NCBI RefSeq assembly: GCF_015910535.1
Contig: NZ_JACBJG010000014.1
Location: 1-64,000 of the forward strand
DNA length: 64,000 nt
Direction of reading: 5' to 3'
From: Saccharomonospora sp. NB11
GTDB lineage: Bacteria > Actinomycetota > Actinomycetes > Mycobacteriales > Pseudonocardiaceae
In this document: in pieces, positions 64,000 through 64,000 of the stretch
Numbering within the stretch: position 1 is the first letter of the stretch
Layout: each line of letters begins with the position of its first letter
Position numbers and translations under genes: made by a program
Notes under the pieces: model-generated
The model's database searches: none
What the model was told of the DNA's origin: nothing
What the model saw: the letters and a program-made list of their open reading frames with translations, nothing else

Positions 64000-64000
64000 G

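Overview
The window is high-GC (about 70%) DNA from an actinobacterium, most likely the family Pseudonocardiaceae and probably Saccharomonospora or a close relative. The genus is inferred from three things: a secreted polyester hydrolase nearly collinear with Cut190 of Saccharomonospora viridis; actinobacterial gene orders (hisH-priA-hisF-hisI-trpE-trpCBA-lgt, aroG-pknL-Rv2175c, DUF3046-recA-recX, Rv0250c-sdhCAB); and many TANNNT-N6/7-ATG/GTG leaderless starts. I see no prophage, transposase, tRNA, rRNA or CRISPR array; this looks like core chromosome.

Layout. 1-3.5 kb: a small unknown protein, a metallophosphoesterase, a PHP hydrolase and an MFS exporter. 3.5-14.5 kb: histidine and tryptophan biosynthesis (hisH, the dual HisA/TrpF isomerase priA, hisF, hisI, trpE, a trp-associated membrane protein, trpC, trpB, trpA), interrupted by a minus-strand F420/FMN-type reductase, a GT-C membrane glycosyltransferase and a TetR regulator. 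14.6-18.7 kb: lgt, then a cobalamin-riboswitch-controlled ABC importer (btuFCD). 18.7-25.4 kb: glutamate synthase gltB and gltD, separated by a striking tandem repeat array. 25.6-31.6 kb: a secreted S1 protease, class II DAHP synthase (aroG), a PASTA Ser/Thr kinase divergent from its probable DNA-binding substrate, and the polyester hydrolase. 31.8-38.1 kb: a large LuxR-family regulator, an LLM oxidoreductase, a CrtI-like desaturase and a prenyl diphosphate synthase. 38.2-46.5 kb: a DUF885 peptidase-like protein, a cation exchanger, a frameshifted EamA transporter, an acetyltransferase, a YbaK deacylase, a HEPN protein behind a LexA box, a mycothiol-type isomerase, an M15-like envelope protein and peptide deformylase. 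46.5-55.5 kb: Lhr helicase, a membrane-anchored Hsp70-like protein, DUF3046, recA (with SOS box) and recX. 55.7-64 kb: a lipase-maturation-factor protein, the Entner-Doudoroff pair eda/edd, and the succinate dehydrogenase operon.

How the genes work together. Aromatic amino acid supply is distributed over three places: aroG makes the first shikimate-pathway intermediate, trpE and trpCBA act at and after chorismate, and PriA covers the TrpF step missing from the trp cluster. GltBD supplies glutamate and the btu importer supplies corrinoids. recA, recX and a HEPN gene form a LexA-linked set.

The most unusual signal is at 23526-23924. The overlapping stop/start junction of gltB and gltD (GTGGCTGA) is repeated six times at 75/76-bp spacing. 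The result is a chain of three tiny ORFs, each stop overlapping the next start, running from gltB into gltD. Other notable items are a 25-bp repeat grown from the 3' end of priA, a 21-bp repeat after recX, a leader ORF ending in a Pro-Pro-Pro run at 41.3 kb, and a LexA-controlled HEPN gene.
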